A stretch of DNA of 64,000 bases from Epiperipatus broadwayi (taxonomy: Eukaryota > Onychophora > Udeonychophora > Euonychophora > Peripatidae), in NCBI GenBank assembly GCA_028023455.1, contig JAQFVV010006273.1, positions 4,755,128 to 4,819,127 on the forward strand, read 5' to 3'. Below are positions 51,808 through 62,369 of the stretch, one piece after another. Numbering within the stretch: the stretch's first letter is position 1; each line of letters begins with the position of its first letter. The notes beneath the pieces were generated by a model, which saw nothing but the letters and a program-made list of their open reading frames with translations, was not told the origin of the DNA and did not search any database. Made by a program: the position numbers and the translations under genes.

Positions 51808-52981
51808 AAGTTTCACCTTTTTCTGTCGTCTCTCACTGACCGGTCTATCCCACCCAAATTTAAACTTTTTGGTATCGAATTGTGTGTGTAACAATATTAA
51901 AAATGTATAAATATATGTAGAATTCAACATAAACACGCACACATTTCGATCTCAAATTAAACGCAATAAATACGGATAAAATAATATAATTTAGATTTCT
52001 TGTAGTTAAATAAATTTTGTGTAATATTAATCAGTTATTTTGAATTTTATAAAGTTCGTATTTGTTGCTAATTTAAATTTCGTTAAATAATAATTCTAAC
52101 AAAATCTGATGCATTAATTAATTAAAGTTAAAATAATTTTATTCCCCTTTGTCTTTGAAAATTTAAAAGCATCGGTCAGTGATAGATAATAAATTAATTA
52201 TAGCAAAATTCCAAAAGAATGTAATTAACGAATGTAAAGAAAAACAAACAATAGCACAGCAAATTTCTTTCTAATTAAAACCAGCAGAGCATTGATTATC
52301 CTGAGGGCAAGATAAATAAAACCTAAAAATATCTCAACAGAAAATTTAAAAGATCAAGATAAGAAAAAGGAGGCCATCTTAGACTTGCTGGAGACTTGCA
52401 CTTGAATTTTAGCTTTGCTCTCGAGTGGAGCGTCTAAAATATCTTAAATAAATTAATACTGCAAGGTATGACCGAGTAAGCACCGAAATTATTCTCCACT
52501 GGGAGATGGCCCACTATATGCCGAGCTTCACCTTGCCCATCGTAAAAACACCAAAATGATCTGCTGCCTGAAATAAACAAGAAAGCCGCTGCTGTTAAAA
52601 ATCAATAAAACAACATGCCCAGGACAAGAAAGAAAACTTCTAATTACGAACAATCTGCTATTAAACCAATGGACGAAAACATCTTATAAAACAGGTACCT
52701 GTGTGTGTATTCCAAATTATAGAGTACTCTAGTAATAATAAGCTATAGCTCATCTCCTATTATTTGTATAACTTCTAAATGTTAAAATTGTAATTTTGAG
52801 AAACTAAAATTTGAGAATTCATGTAATCTGTAAATTTCTCGCATAATCTAGCTTACCCTCCCTCTATCACTTCTTAGGTGTGTATTTCTTAAATCTACAT
52901 TTCATTTATAATTATCATTGAAATATTACCTTCTCATAATTATCTTAGTTTTAAAGCTAAATCCATAATCGCTTGAACAGT

Positions 52982-53054
52982 GAATGCGTGTCGAATTATC
53001 ATTAATATTTGCTTTTATAAATAACTTAAATTTCATATAAATCGACACGCATTC
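52982..53054. promoter_or_regulatory. 13-bp perfect stem inside the LTR
   Basis: GAATGCGTGTCGA pairs with TCGACACGCATTC across a loop of 47 bases. It is repeated unchanged in the 3' LTR at 57635-57707. It is GC-richer than its surroundings and could be an RNA structure or a duplicated protein site. Confidence 0.5.
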
Positions 53055-54293
53055 AAAGAATCAGTTATTGTAATGCAGGGTCTACTCCTCCGTAATAGCT
53101 GGCATACTCGCTGTAATAATTCCCTTTTTAGATATTTTTTTATTATTAAATGTTAATGAATAATTATGTAAATTTCATTTCTTTGAGAGTCACCAATTTT
53201 CTTTCAGTCAACGGTGATAATGTTGGGCCGAGTTTGAAATCTAGTTAAATATTACCACAATCTTTTAGATATTATACATGTGTTACGTTTTGAAGCCCCG
53301 ATGGCTCATTCCACGCCGTGAATACTCCGGATTCTCTAGGGTTGAATTAACCCCAGTCGTCCTACACAAGCGGACATGATAATGTTCCCGTAGGGCTTGA
53401 CGACCGTCACGCAGCCAGCTGGCAAATTGCGACACGGACCGCTTGTCCCTGGTTATGCTCATGTGACACCTTACCTCTTCGGGTCGCGGCAGAGACCAAC
53501 CCGAAACCCTTATAACTTATTCACGGCATTGCAGTTTCAGCGCTGCCATTTTACATCGCCCTTCTAAAGCGTACCACGTGTTCTTTTATTTAGTTTATTA
53601 TTCTCTCTATCACTCCGCCTCGGCATTATCTTCGTCATATACTCTCAAATAAATGTTTGCCCTTTGTCGTAAAATAAATATTTTTATTAAATAAATGTAT
53701 GTCCGCCGTTACTGATGACTCTTGCAGTGCAAAGTATAAATTCCTTACAGCACGCATTAGAAATACTCACTCGAGAACCCTAGGTAGCTAGATTACGCCT
53801 TCATATAAATAAATGCTCCATATAAATAAATGTATTTTTATATATATAATATTATCAATTAGCTGTTGAGACTTTGAATTTAAAATATGATTAATCACAT
53901 TAATAATGTTTTCTTTTATTAAATACGTAAATAAATAATTCTAAATATACGTCTGTAGTTAAGTTTTCATTTATTCGATGCCCATTATAGACATTTCCTC
54001 GATTATATATATTAATTAATATTCGTTTGATTGTTGGCCAACTCGGAAACAAAACCCATGAATCTCGTGCATCTCCCTGACCACCGTGCCTAAAGAAGTG
54101 TTTACTTATGTCGCATCAGAGGCGTTATTCCGTAGATTGTATTGTGGAACCGATAAACTATGTTCGAACTCAGTATTACCGGTGGCTTCGCTACTCGATG
54201 GTGCTGCTGTTCTGTGTGGTGGTCGAATTCTGCAATATGTTAACGAGATACACGTGTTTTGACTGTTACATAGTTAAATTTTTTTTTAGCATT

Positions 54294-54311
54294 TGGCGCT
54301 TTCCAACGTGA
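54294..54311 (+). promoter_or_regulatory. candidate primer binding site
   Basis: TGGCGCTTTCCAACGTGA starts with the TGG complementary to a tRNA CCA end and lies 23 bases after the 5' LTR. It resembles the TGGCGCC-type sites of other gypsy elements. The tRNA has not been identified and the gap after the LTR is larger than usual. Confidence 0.5.
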
Positions 54312-54836
54312 GGCTTCGAGCATAAAACCCATAGATACCCTGAGCAAAAATAACGCAGATAAATTTCTTTAGCGTTCGTTGCCGAGTTGGCTAATTATTT
54401 TATATATATACGATTTTGTTTTGATAAAAATAATGAAAAAAAAAAGTAAATCGAGCGAAATAATGTGGGTCGAGTGAATGAAAGGACAGCAGGCGTAATA
54501 ACAAATTTAAGGAAAGCAGGGATGTGTGTGTAATGTAAGAAGGAACGAAATACTCGGATCTAATGAAATATCTTTTTATATATATAATAATAATCAGTAG
54601 CTAAATGAGACAGCAGAAGCTTATTATGTTTTTAACAATAAAATTTAGTAAAGTAAAAATATATATGTCATAGACAGCAGTGGCTTATACGCGTTACTAA
54701 TAGATAGTTATAATATATATGTTAAGTATATTAAGGGCAGCAATGTAGAATAGAGATAGGGCAATGAAAGAGTATTATAGGGCCAAGATACCGGTGGGGG
54801 ATAGTTAAATGCTACTAGTGAAAAATAAATAAATAA
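54312..54836 (+). other. untranslated leader of the LTR element
   Basis: This stretch contains no long frame. It carries purine-rich sequence and several short upstream ATGs, and would hold packaging and dimerisation signals if the element uses them. No motif was identified. Confidence 0.5.
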
Positions 54837-55973
54837 ATGGATAAGAAAATGGAAACAGAAAATACTGAGACAGAGCAGCTAGATTTATCTGAGGCTTTGG
54901 AGTCGACACCCGAGCGAAGGGAAGCTCCGCAACAATGCAGAGCATCAATGGACTATAATTTCAAGTTCATGAAGGAGATGCTCAGACAGAGTATGCAAGT
55001 AATGAAGGAAATGTATGAGGAGGAGATAAAAAAAAGAAGCGAGGAAGAATCAAAAAGGAGACAGGAAGAAGAAAAAAGAAGAGTCAGGGAATGTCAAGAA
55101 TTTAAAGACACTATAGTGAGAGAGTTAGAAGTAATAAGGGAACAGTTGGGAATATCTAAAGTTAGTAAAAAGGTAGAAGAGGTTAAAGACAGGCAGAGTG
55201 AAATGAAGGAAGAGAGATCTGATGAACCTATGATAGAAGAGCAAACAGGTAGTGTCGTGGAGGTAAAAAAATATGATGAGCAGAGAGACCTCATTCCAAC
55301 CGATGAAGACCCACAAGAACCAGAAAAGGAAGTCAACATTAAAGAAGAGGCGAAGATGGACGTTGGACACCAAAGCTATTTAGCCAAGATGATCCACATC
55401 AAGATCTTTAGAGGGGAGATCGGAGAAAGCCCGCAAGCCCACTTAGAGAGCTTGCAAAAGTTTTTCCAATTTTATAAAACAGGGCCAGACGAGCAGATAG
55501 CGATAGCTAGCTACCATCTACAGGGATCTGCCAAGGACTGGTGGAATATGGTGAGATGGAAGCCGAAAACAATCGGAAATTACAAAGATGTGTTAATGAA
55601 GCGGTACTGGAGCAACGAGCGTCAAAGCGGTATCTATAATACGCTCTGCCAGGAAAAATATGGAACGATACCCCAAGAGACACACACACAGTTTTTCCTC
55701 CGCCAAGCGAATCGGTTTAAATCCCTTACAACGTTCGCCTTTTCGGATTCTCACGTCATAGGGACCATCCAGCGTGGCATGCCGCTGGCCATCCAACAGT
55801 TGATGGCGGGCAGTCGTATAAAGGACATAGAAGAAATGAGTGAATTTCTCACTACATTAGATTTTAGCCATTGGGCCAAAGAACCGCCGGATAGAAGACA
55901 AAAATTAGAGAACCCAAGGCCGCAGTCGTCAACGACAAGAGATATATATTATCCACCTGACCCGGGGTTATAA
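54837..55973 (+). CDS. gag: Gag polyprotein of the non-autonomous LTR element
   Basis: The product has 378 residues. Residues 1-45 are acidic and polar. About 50-110 form a highly charged coiled coil (EEEIKKRSEEESKRRQEEEK). About 115-185 is an acidic, Lys/Glu-rich linker. About 190-350 is a Retrotrans_gag-type capsid domain, recognisable by AHLESLQKFFQFYK, IASYHLQGSAKDWWNMV, the YKDVLMKRYW helix and ETHTQFFLRQANRF. No CCHC zinc knuckle and no protease follow; the protein ends in a Pro/Ser/Thr-rich tail at a normal stop. The role would be to build the particle in which element RNA is copied. The reverse transcriptase and integrase must come from another element. The start is the first Met of the frame, with a second Met at residue 5. 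The frame is intact and less AT-biased than the surroundings. Confidence 0.92.
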   Translation: MDKKMETENTETEQLDLSEALESTPERREAPQQCRASMDYNFKFMKEMLRQSMQVMKEMYEEEIKKRSEEESKRRQEEEKRRVRECQEFKDTIVRELEVIREQLGISKVSKKVEEVKDRQSEMKEERSDEPMIEEQTGSVVEVKKYDEQRDLIPTDEDPQEPEKEVNIKEEAKMDVGHQSYLAKMIHIKIFRGEIGESPQAHLESLQKFFQFYKTGPDEQIAIASYHLQGSAKDWWNMVRWKPKTIGNYKDVLMKRYWSNERQSGIYNTLCQEKYGTIPQETHTQFFLRQANRFKSLTTFAFSDSHVIGTIQRGMPLAIQQLMAGSRIKDIEEMSEFLTTLDFSHWAKEPPDRRQKLENPRPQSSTTRDIYYPPDPGL

Positions 55974-56415
55974 CAATATTGGAGCATTTCGGACGGCCAT
56001 TCCGTGTATAAAATTTAGTAAAACGAACTTAATAAATATTGTTGGAATGGAAATTATATTGGGCTTTATATAGAAATTTTGTTATGTATATTTAATTATT
56101 ATTATTCTTAAAATTTTTTATATATATTATGTTAATTAATATTAGTCTAAGAATTTTTTTTATATCTATAATCAGTTTAACTAATCGTATTATCATGATT
56201 GCTAACCAGACACGGCCAAATTAGGTCATTTTAAAGTTAAAGTTTAAATTCTAGATCCGGGTATATAAATTGTTCGTTACTTCATGAAATCTCTGCTTTC
56301 TCTATTTCAATATCTGTAAAAACAATAATAATTTTTTTCTTTTCGTCTTTCAATTATGTAATGTAAATTTTTTTTTCCTCTTTCATGCCTCCTTTGTTCT
56401 TCCTTAATTGTTCAC
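55974..56415 (+). other. untranslated 3' part of the LTR element
   Basis: This is the position where pol would begin in an autonomous element. Instead it has AT-rich sequence with stops in every frame and no protease or reverse transcriptase motif on either strand. A deletion of pol is a plausible origin. No junction scar was recognised. Confidence 0.7.
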
Positions 56416-56431
56416 GGGAAGTACGGGGAAA
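56416..56431 (+). promoter_or_regulatory. polypurine tract
   Basis: GGGAAGTACGGGGAAA directly precedes the TG of the 3' LTR, as expected for the plus-strand primer. It is interrupted by two pyrimidines. Confidence 0.7.
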
Positions 56432-58923
56432 TGAAACAGTGAGATTCGTATTCGAATCTCAAGTTTCACCTTTTTCTGTCGTCTCTCACTGACCGGTCTA
56501 TCCCACCCAAATTTAAACTTTTTGGTATCGAATTGTGTGTGTAACAATATTAAAAATGTATAAATATATGTAGAATTCAACATAAACACGCACACATTTC
56601 GATCTCAAATTAAAGGCAATAAATACGGATAAAATAATATAATTTAGATTTCTTGTAGTTAAATAAATTTTGTGTAATATTAATCAGTTATTTTGAATTT
56701 TATAAAGTTCGTATTTGTTGCTAATTTAAATTTCGTTAAATAATAATTCTAACAAAATCTGATGCATTAATTAATTAAAGTTAAAATAATTTTATTCCCT
56801 TTTGTCTTTGAAAATTTAAAAGCATCGGTCAGTGATAGATAATAAATTAATTATAGCAAAATTCCAAAAGAATGTAATTAACGAATGTAAAGAAAAACAA
56901 ACAATAGCACAGCAAATTTCTTTCTAATTAAAACCAGCAGAGCATTGATTATCCTGAGGGCAAGATAAATAAAACCTAAAAATATCTCAACAGAAAATTT
57001 AAAAGATCAAGATAAGAAAAAGGAGGCCATCTTAGACTTGCTGGAGACTTGCACTTGAATTTTAGCTTTGCTCTCGAGTGGAGCGTCTAAAATATCTTAA
57101 ATAAATTAATACTGCAAGGTATGACCGAGTAAGCACCGAAATTATTCTCCACCGGGAGATGGCCCACTATATGCCGAGCTTCACCTTGCCCATCGTAAAA
57201 ACACCAAAATGATCTGCTGCCTGAAATAAACAAGAAAGCCGCTGCTGTTAAAAATCAATAAAACAACATGCCCAGGACAAGAAAGAAAACTTCTAATTAC
57301 GAACAATCTGCTATTAAACCAATGGACGAAAACATCTTATAAAACAGGTACCTGTGTGTGTATTCCAAATTATAGAGTACTCTAGTAATAATAAGCTATA
57401 GCTCATCTCCTATTATTTGTATAACTTCTAAATGTTAAAATTGTAATTTTGAGAAACTAAAATTTGAGAATTCATGTAATCTGTAAATTTCTCGCATAAT
57501 CTAGCTTACCCTCCCTCTATCACTTCTTAGGTGTGTATTTCTTAAATCTACATTTCATTTATAATTATCATTGAAATATTACCTTCTCATAATTATCTTA
57601 GTTTTAAAGCTAAATCCATAATCGCTTGAACAGTGAATGCGTGTCGAATTATCATTAATATTTGCTTTTATAAATAACTTAAATTTCATATAAATCGACA
57701 CGCATTCAAAGAATCAGTTATTGTAATGCAGGGTCTACTCCTCCGTAATAGCTGGCATACTCGCTGTAATAATTCCCTTTTTAGATATTTTTTTATTATT
57801 AAATGTTAATGAATAATTATGTAAATTTCATTTCTTTGAGAGTCACCAATTTTCTTTCAGTCAACGGTGATAATGTTGGGCCGAGTTTGAAATCTAGTTA
57901 AATATTACCACAATCTTTTAGATATTATACATGTGTTACGTTTTGAAGCCCCGATGGCTCATTCCACGCCGTGAATACTCCGGATTCTCTAGGGTTGAAT
58001 TAACCCCAGTCGTCCTACACAAGCGGACATGATAATGTTCCCGTAGGGCTTGACGACCGTCACGCAGCCAGCTGGCAAATTGCGACATGGACCGCTTGTC
58101 CCTGGTTATGCTCATGTGACACCTTACCTCTTCGGGTCGCGGCAGAGACCAACCCGAAACCCTTATAACTTATTCACGGCATTGCAGTTTCAGCGCTGCC
58201 ATTTTACATCGCCCTTCTAAAGCGTACCACGTGTTCTTTTATTTAGTTTATTATTCTCTCTATCACTCCGCCTCGGCATTCTCTTCATCATATACTCTCA
58301 AATAAATGTTTGCCCTTAGTCGTAAAATAAATATTTTTATTAAATAAATGTATGTCCGCCGTTACTGATGACTCTTGCAGTGCAAAGTATAAATTCCTTA
58401 CAGCACGCATTAGAAATACTCACTCGAGAACCCTAGGTAGCTAGATTACGCCTTCATATAAATAAATGCTCCATATAAATAAATGTATTTTTATATATAT
58501 AATATTATCAATTAGCTGTTGAGACTTTGAATTTAAAATATGATTAATCACATTAATAATGTTTTCTTTTATTAAATACGTAAATAAATAATTCTAAATA
58601 TACGTCTGTAGTTAAGTTTTCATTTATTCGATGCCCATTATAGACATTTCCTCGATTATATATATTAATTAATATTCGTTTGATTGTTGGCCAACTCGGA
58701 AACAAAACCCATGAATCTCGTGCATCTCCCTGACCACCGTGCCTAAAGAAGTGTTTACTTATGTCGCATCAGAGGCGTTATTCCGTAGATTGTATTGTGG
58801 AACCGATAAACTATGTTCGAACTCAGTATTACCGGTGGCTTCGCTACTCGATGGTGCTGCTGTTCTGTGTGGTGGTCGAATTCTGCAATATGTTAACGAG
58901 ATACACGTGTTTTGACTGTTACA
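56432..58923 (+). repeat. 3' LTR (2492 bp)
   Basis: It has the same length as the 5' LTR and the same ends, with about seven substitutions and no insertions or deletions seen by eye. The flanking sequence resumes as ATATATATATATAATGGCAG. Confidence 0.95.
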
Positions 58924-59385
58924 ATATATATATATAATGGCAGTTGAGGCAGGTTTAAGAAATTAACCGAAAGTACTTCTGTGGATTTAAGATTGATTAT
59001 AATAGTTTGTATACCATTAAATTTATTATTTCAATTATAATTACAATTTTGTTTTAATTAATGGACATTTTATTTATATTATATATATATATACAAACAA
59101 ATTTAAATAAAATAAACAATATTCGTATTTGTGTGTACATGTTAACTATTTTTACAGATTTATAAGAAGGAAACAAATTGAATAAATGTTGGCACCATGC
59201 AATAATTAAATATAATGTTAAGCAATGCTGCTCTTAGTTAGCCTCAATTAAAATTGATAGAGCCAAACACAAACACATGTTCTAGTTAAGTTCAGACAAA
59301 AGCGAATGTTTTTTATTAGAATATGTGGCTTAGTTTGGGGTGGTCAATTTTAATTGTTAACTATGTAATAATATAATATGTTGCC

Positions 59386-59387
<2 letters not shown>

Positions 59388-59434
<47 letters not shown>
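59388..59434. repeat. (AT)n tract abutting the exon 5 acceptor
   Basis: About 46 bases of AT repeat end eight bases before exon 5, with only TATTTAG between. It is the same arrangement as at exon 4. Confidence 0.95.
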
Positions 59435-59439
<5 letters not shown>

Positions 59440-59442
59440 TAG

Positions 59443-59562
59443 ATGATTAAAATTTCAAATGATATCAACAATATCGATCCAGTAGTGATAGCTTTTATTG
59501 TTACTAAAAAAAACCAAAAAATGGATGAAAATACCTTTAAAGAAATATGGCCAGAAACTCAG
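59443..59562 (+). CDS. exon 5 seen: ACSF2-like ANL enzyme, C-terminal subdomain
   Basis: The exon runs from TATTTAG to CAG/GTAAAA with 40 codons in phase 0 at both ends. It reads MIKISNDINNIDPVVIAFIV, then TKKNQKMDEN and TFKEIWPETQ. It continues exon 4 to give IEEIK-MIKISND...VVIAFIV, corresponding to the beta-strand pair V(V/Q)VVGVxDxxxGE.....A.I of the ANL C-terminal subdomain. The usual GE after the first strand is lost (DINNIDP). The Met at the start is internal and is not the initiator. Confidence 0.75.
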
Positions 59563-59670
59563 GTAAAATATTTAACAATTATAAAGTAATAAATTAAAAT
59601 TCTTTATATATATATATATATTTGTAAACCTGTTATTATAAAGCACTGAAAACTTTGAAATTATTGAAAT

Positions 59671-59884
59671 GGAAGTCAATCTCCAATAATGTGCTATTTC
59701 TTAAATATTATAAATTTCCATGCAATCACCCTGATTTAAGCATGGTTTGTAAGAGTTTGTGTATATAGAATGTTCACTCTAAAGTTAAGTGATTCACTTA
59801 AGTTTTAAAACTCTTACCTATGGGCGAGTGCATGGAAATTTATAATATTTAAGAAATAGCGCATTATCGGAGATTGACTTCCAT
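59671..59884. repeat. palindrome within the last seen intron
   Basis: GGAAGTCAATCTCCAATAAT plus ATTTCTTAAATATTATAAAT and CCATGCA in the left arm pair with TGCATGG, ATTTATAATATTTAAGAAAT and the GGAGATTGACTTCC segment in the right arm. The arms are about 65 bases and the loop about 85. Mismatches are few. Confidence 0.85.
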
Positions 59885-60492
59885 TTAAATAATATATTGT
59901 AACTATATATTTTATAGAGCATCATTAAATGAAATAATTTTATTACCTCTATATTATGTCACTTGGGTATCTAATTGTTAATCATATAATAATTTATGTA
60001 AAATTATATCCCTATTAATTTATTTACAATAATCTTGAATTATCCATTGTTTTAACTTATTAAAAATAGTAGCACCATATTGGATTCTGTAATGCACACA
60101 GTATCTTAATCTATTTTTCTATTTATAAAACTATCAAGATATTTAAAGTAGATTAGATTCTTGAATTCATAGTTATTCAAGATAAATGTTACCGAGAATT
60201 TTATTATATCACTAGCTAATAAAGAATGTGAGTTTATTTTAATATTAATAAATAAACCAAAGTCTTTATATCTTCATTGTACAATTGATAAGATCAAAAT
60301 GGTCATAGAAATCAAGATTTGCTAAATTATTGCATTTGTTTACAGTGGATGATATTTTGATGAATGTACATGTTTCTACTTAATATTAAATTACAAACAT
60401 TGTATATATGTTTATTATTTATTACACACAAATATATTATAATTTTAATTTTTTACCATCATAATATTAAAAAATGATATAATTATTTTTAG

Positions 60493-60555
60493 TTTCCCTT
60501 TTTCCCAAAACATTTTATATATATGGATTTTATTCCAAGAATTTATGCTGATAAG
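60493..60555 (+). CDS. exon 6 seen: ACSF2-like ANL enzyme, motif A10
   Basis: The 21-codon exon sits between TTTTTAG and AAG/GTAAGA. It reads FPFFPKHFIYMDFIPRIYAD followed by Lys. It matches the family segment (I/F)PxYFxFVDxxPRTxxGK. In that motif the Lys catalyses adenylation, and here it is kept as the last codon. The preceding Gly is Asp, and the Thr after Pro-Arg is Ile. Phase 0 at both ends joins it to exon 5. The exon with the last 15-40 residues was not firmly identified. Confidence 0.8.
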
Positions 60556-60579
60556 GTAAGAAATTTCACATTTATTTAT

Positions 60580-61377
60580 ATATATATAAAATACATATTT
60601 TGCGGGTTCATCCGTGTTAAAAACTTTTAATATTAATATACTGACGTTTACAAATTTATAAAAAAAAGCCTTATTTCAAGCCCCAAATAGGAAGCAAAAA
60701 GATGATAAATCAGCTATTAGGATTTGTGTTCCATATGTAAAAGGAACTACAGATGGTATCGGACGTATATTAAAATGCTATAATATAGATGCAGCATTTT
60801 CTGCTCATCAAAAGATCAGCAATATAAAAACCAAGCCTAAGGATTCAATCCCTCTTGAATCTCATGGTGTCTATCAAATCTCATGTAAAAATTGTAAAGC
60901 TTCTTACATAGGTATGAGTAATCATCACATCAGTGTTAGGAGAGATGAGCATGCCAATGCAGTTAAACAATACTCATCATCATCAGTACTCTCACTCCAT
61001 ACTATAGATTCAGGTCATAATATTGACTTTTCTAGTACCAGGATCATATTCAGATGTGATAATCTCTACCAGTGAAAAATTAGAGAAGCCATTGAGATAC
61101 TTAAAAGGCCAGATTGTATCAATAAGTGAGATGATACATGCAAACTTGCTCCTATTTGGAAAGATTTTTTTAAAAAACATTCCTAAATTTAACATTTTTG
61201 CTATTGGTGGAATTTTAACATTTTATTCAAATCAGTGATTGTAGCACCTCTACAACTGTCTTTCTACATTTAATAACTCTGTGGATGACTTGTGGGACCA
61301 AGTCAAAACGTCAGTATATTAATATTAAAAGTTTTTAACATGGATGAACCCGCAAAATATGTATTTTATATATTTAA
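60580..61377 (+). mobile_element. Penelope-like element remnant flanked by inverted repeats
   Basis: The left flank (about 60588-60651, with TTTTGCGGGTTCATCC and AATATACTGACGTT) is the reverse complement of the right flank (about 61303-61365, with AACGTCAGTATATT and GGATGAACCCGCAAAA). Between them lies a decayed Penelope-type C-terminal coding region. Inverted terminal copies are a known arrangement for these elements. It is located only 25 bases after the exon 6 donor. Confidence 0.75.
60670..61170 (+). pseudogene. Penelope-like element ORF, GIY-YIG endonuclease part
   Basis: The frame gives AIRICVPYVKGTTDGIGRIL, KPKDSIPLESHG, the endonuclease start GVYQISCKNCKASYIGMS and the RRDEHANAV helix. 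It continues with LHTIDSGHNIDF and, after an in-frame stop, KIREAIEILKRP. The GIY variant reads G-V-Y and the YIG is intact, and the Arg and His-Glu order of the domain is kept. The reverse transcriptase part is missing and at least two stops are present, so the copy is dead. Confidence 0.75.
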
Positions 61378-61397
61378 CCCGTGCAAATCTTCGTTTT

Positions 61398-61502
<105 letters not shown>

Positions 61503-62259
61503 ATAAAAGAATAAATGAATGGATGGGTAGTTAAATAAATAAACAGTCAGCTACATAAATGGTTTGGATAGTGTTTTAATGTATGGTCTAATAAGTTGCT
61601 AATTAGACTGAATAATTTTGACGAAAGAATTTGTGGAAAGATGGATGAGTTGATAGATGAATGGGCATATGAATAGACAGACACTCAGCTATTGTTTAAA
61701 ATAATACATAACATTAGTTTTTAACACAAACAAAAATATAATATTGTCTATTTTTTATTTTTTTAATTGATATGAATATGATATGAATATTGTAATTGTA
61801 GATGATTTTTTAATATAAATATTTCTCACTCATAGAAATGCAGGATTTTTGTATAATTGATAGTTGTCTTTGGCTTACCCTCACCCTCTTGCAATTATCT
61901 GTAGTGTTAATTTTCCAGGTTTTCAAACAGTTAATGGCAAAAACTGGATTTAAAATATAAACTGATTTATTAGCTTATTACAAATTTTAAAATGACTGTA
62001 CTACACAGAGAACATTCAAAGTAGTTGATAATACTGCTGAATGGGAGATTCATTTTTCTCAAGCTTGAGAATAAACACTCTTTGTTTTACTTTAAAAAGG
62101 TATATTATTTACATATTTATGATTATTTTGCAAAATATATGCAAAATATGTGAAACATATATTAATAGTAAAAAAAAATACAGTCCCTGCCTTCACCAAT
62201 TTTCTAGTAAATATTTATTGTTATTTTAAAATAACTATAAATACAATTTTAAATTGTAG

Positions 62260-62364
62260 GACAAAATTTCATTGCTTTATAATAACTTAATAATAATTCA
62301 TTCAGATTTTAAAAATAGAGCTCAAATAACAAATATTTCATTCAGTATATATTTTTATCAGTAA
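62260..62364 (+). CDS. weak candidate for the terminal exon of the ANL-type gene
   Basis: After an AATTGTAG acceptor a 34-codon frame starts DKISLLYNNLIIIHSDFK and ends at TAA. The phase (0) fits exon 6 and the length would suit the end of the enzyme. The residues do not resemble the usual KIQKFKLRE tail, however, and such frames are common by chance in this DNA. It is offered only as a candidate. Confidence 0.15.
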   Translation, partial: DKISLLYNNLIIIHSDFKNRAQITNISFSIYFYQ

Positions 62365-62369
62365 TGTGG

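Larger units (their letters stand above)
51779..54270 (+). repeat. 5' LTR (2492 bp)
   Basis: It begins TGAAACAGTGAGATTCG and ends GTTTTGACTGTTACA. It opens with a perfect 8-base inverted repeat (GAGATTCG / CGAATCTC, 51788-51807). A 13-base perfect stem (GAATGCGTGTCGA at 52982-52994 with its complement at 53042-53054) lies further in. About 53280-53600 is much richer in GC than the rest. A TTATAACTT box is near 53510 and AATAAAT poly(A)-type signals follow near 53649 and 53671, which suggests that the promoter and RNA end lie in the second half. The length is extreme for an animal LTR. Confidence 0.95.
51779..58923 (+). mobile_element. young non-autonomous Ty3/gypsy-type LTR element, gag only, giant LTRs
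   Basis: The element is complete: a 2492-bp 5' LTR, a 2161-bp internal part and a 2492-bp 3' LTR, each LTR running from TG to CA. The internal part holds a primer binding site candidate, one gag frame, a long untranslated tail and a purine tract. There is no protease, reverse transcriptase, RNase H or integrase. By eye the two LTRs differ at about seven positions (for example near 51962, 52145, 52498, 53437 and 53628), so the insertion is recent. The flanks are (AT)n on both sides; ATAT is the simplest target duplication but is ambiguous in such sequence. It lies in the intron between exons 4 and 5, in the same orientation as the gene, and right beside a palindrome. Confidence 0.92.

Noticed and set aside
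53700-53740. CTGATGA in the LTR as a hammerhead or retrozyme core
   Set aside because: No GAAA box and no flanking helices at the right distances.
54108-54311. 67-codon frame crossing the end of the 5' LTR
   Set aside because: It runs through the LTR end and primer binding site and resembles no protein. It is a chance frame in GC-richer sequence.
55094-55373. Minus-strand frames opposite gag
   Set aside because: They are antisense shadows of the charged, purine-rich gag sequence.
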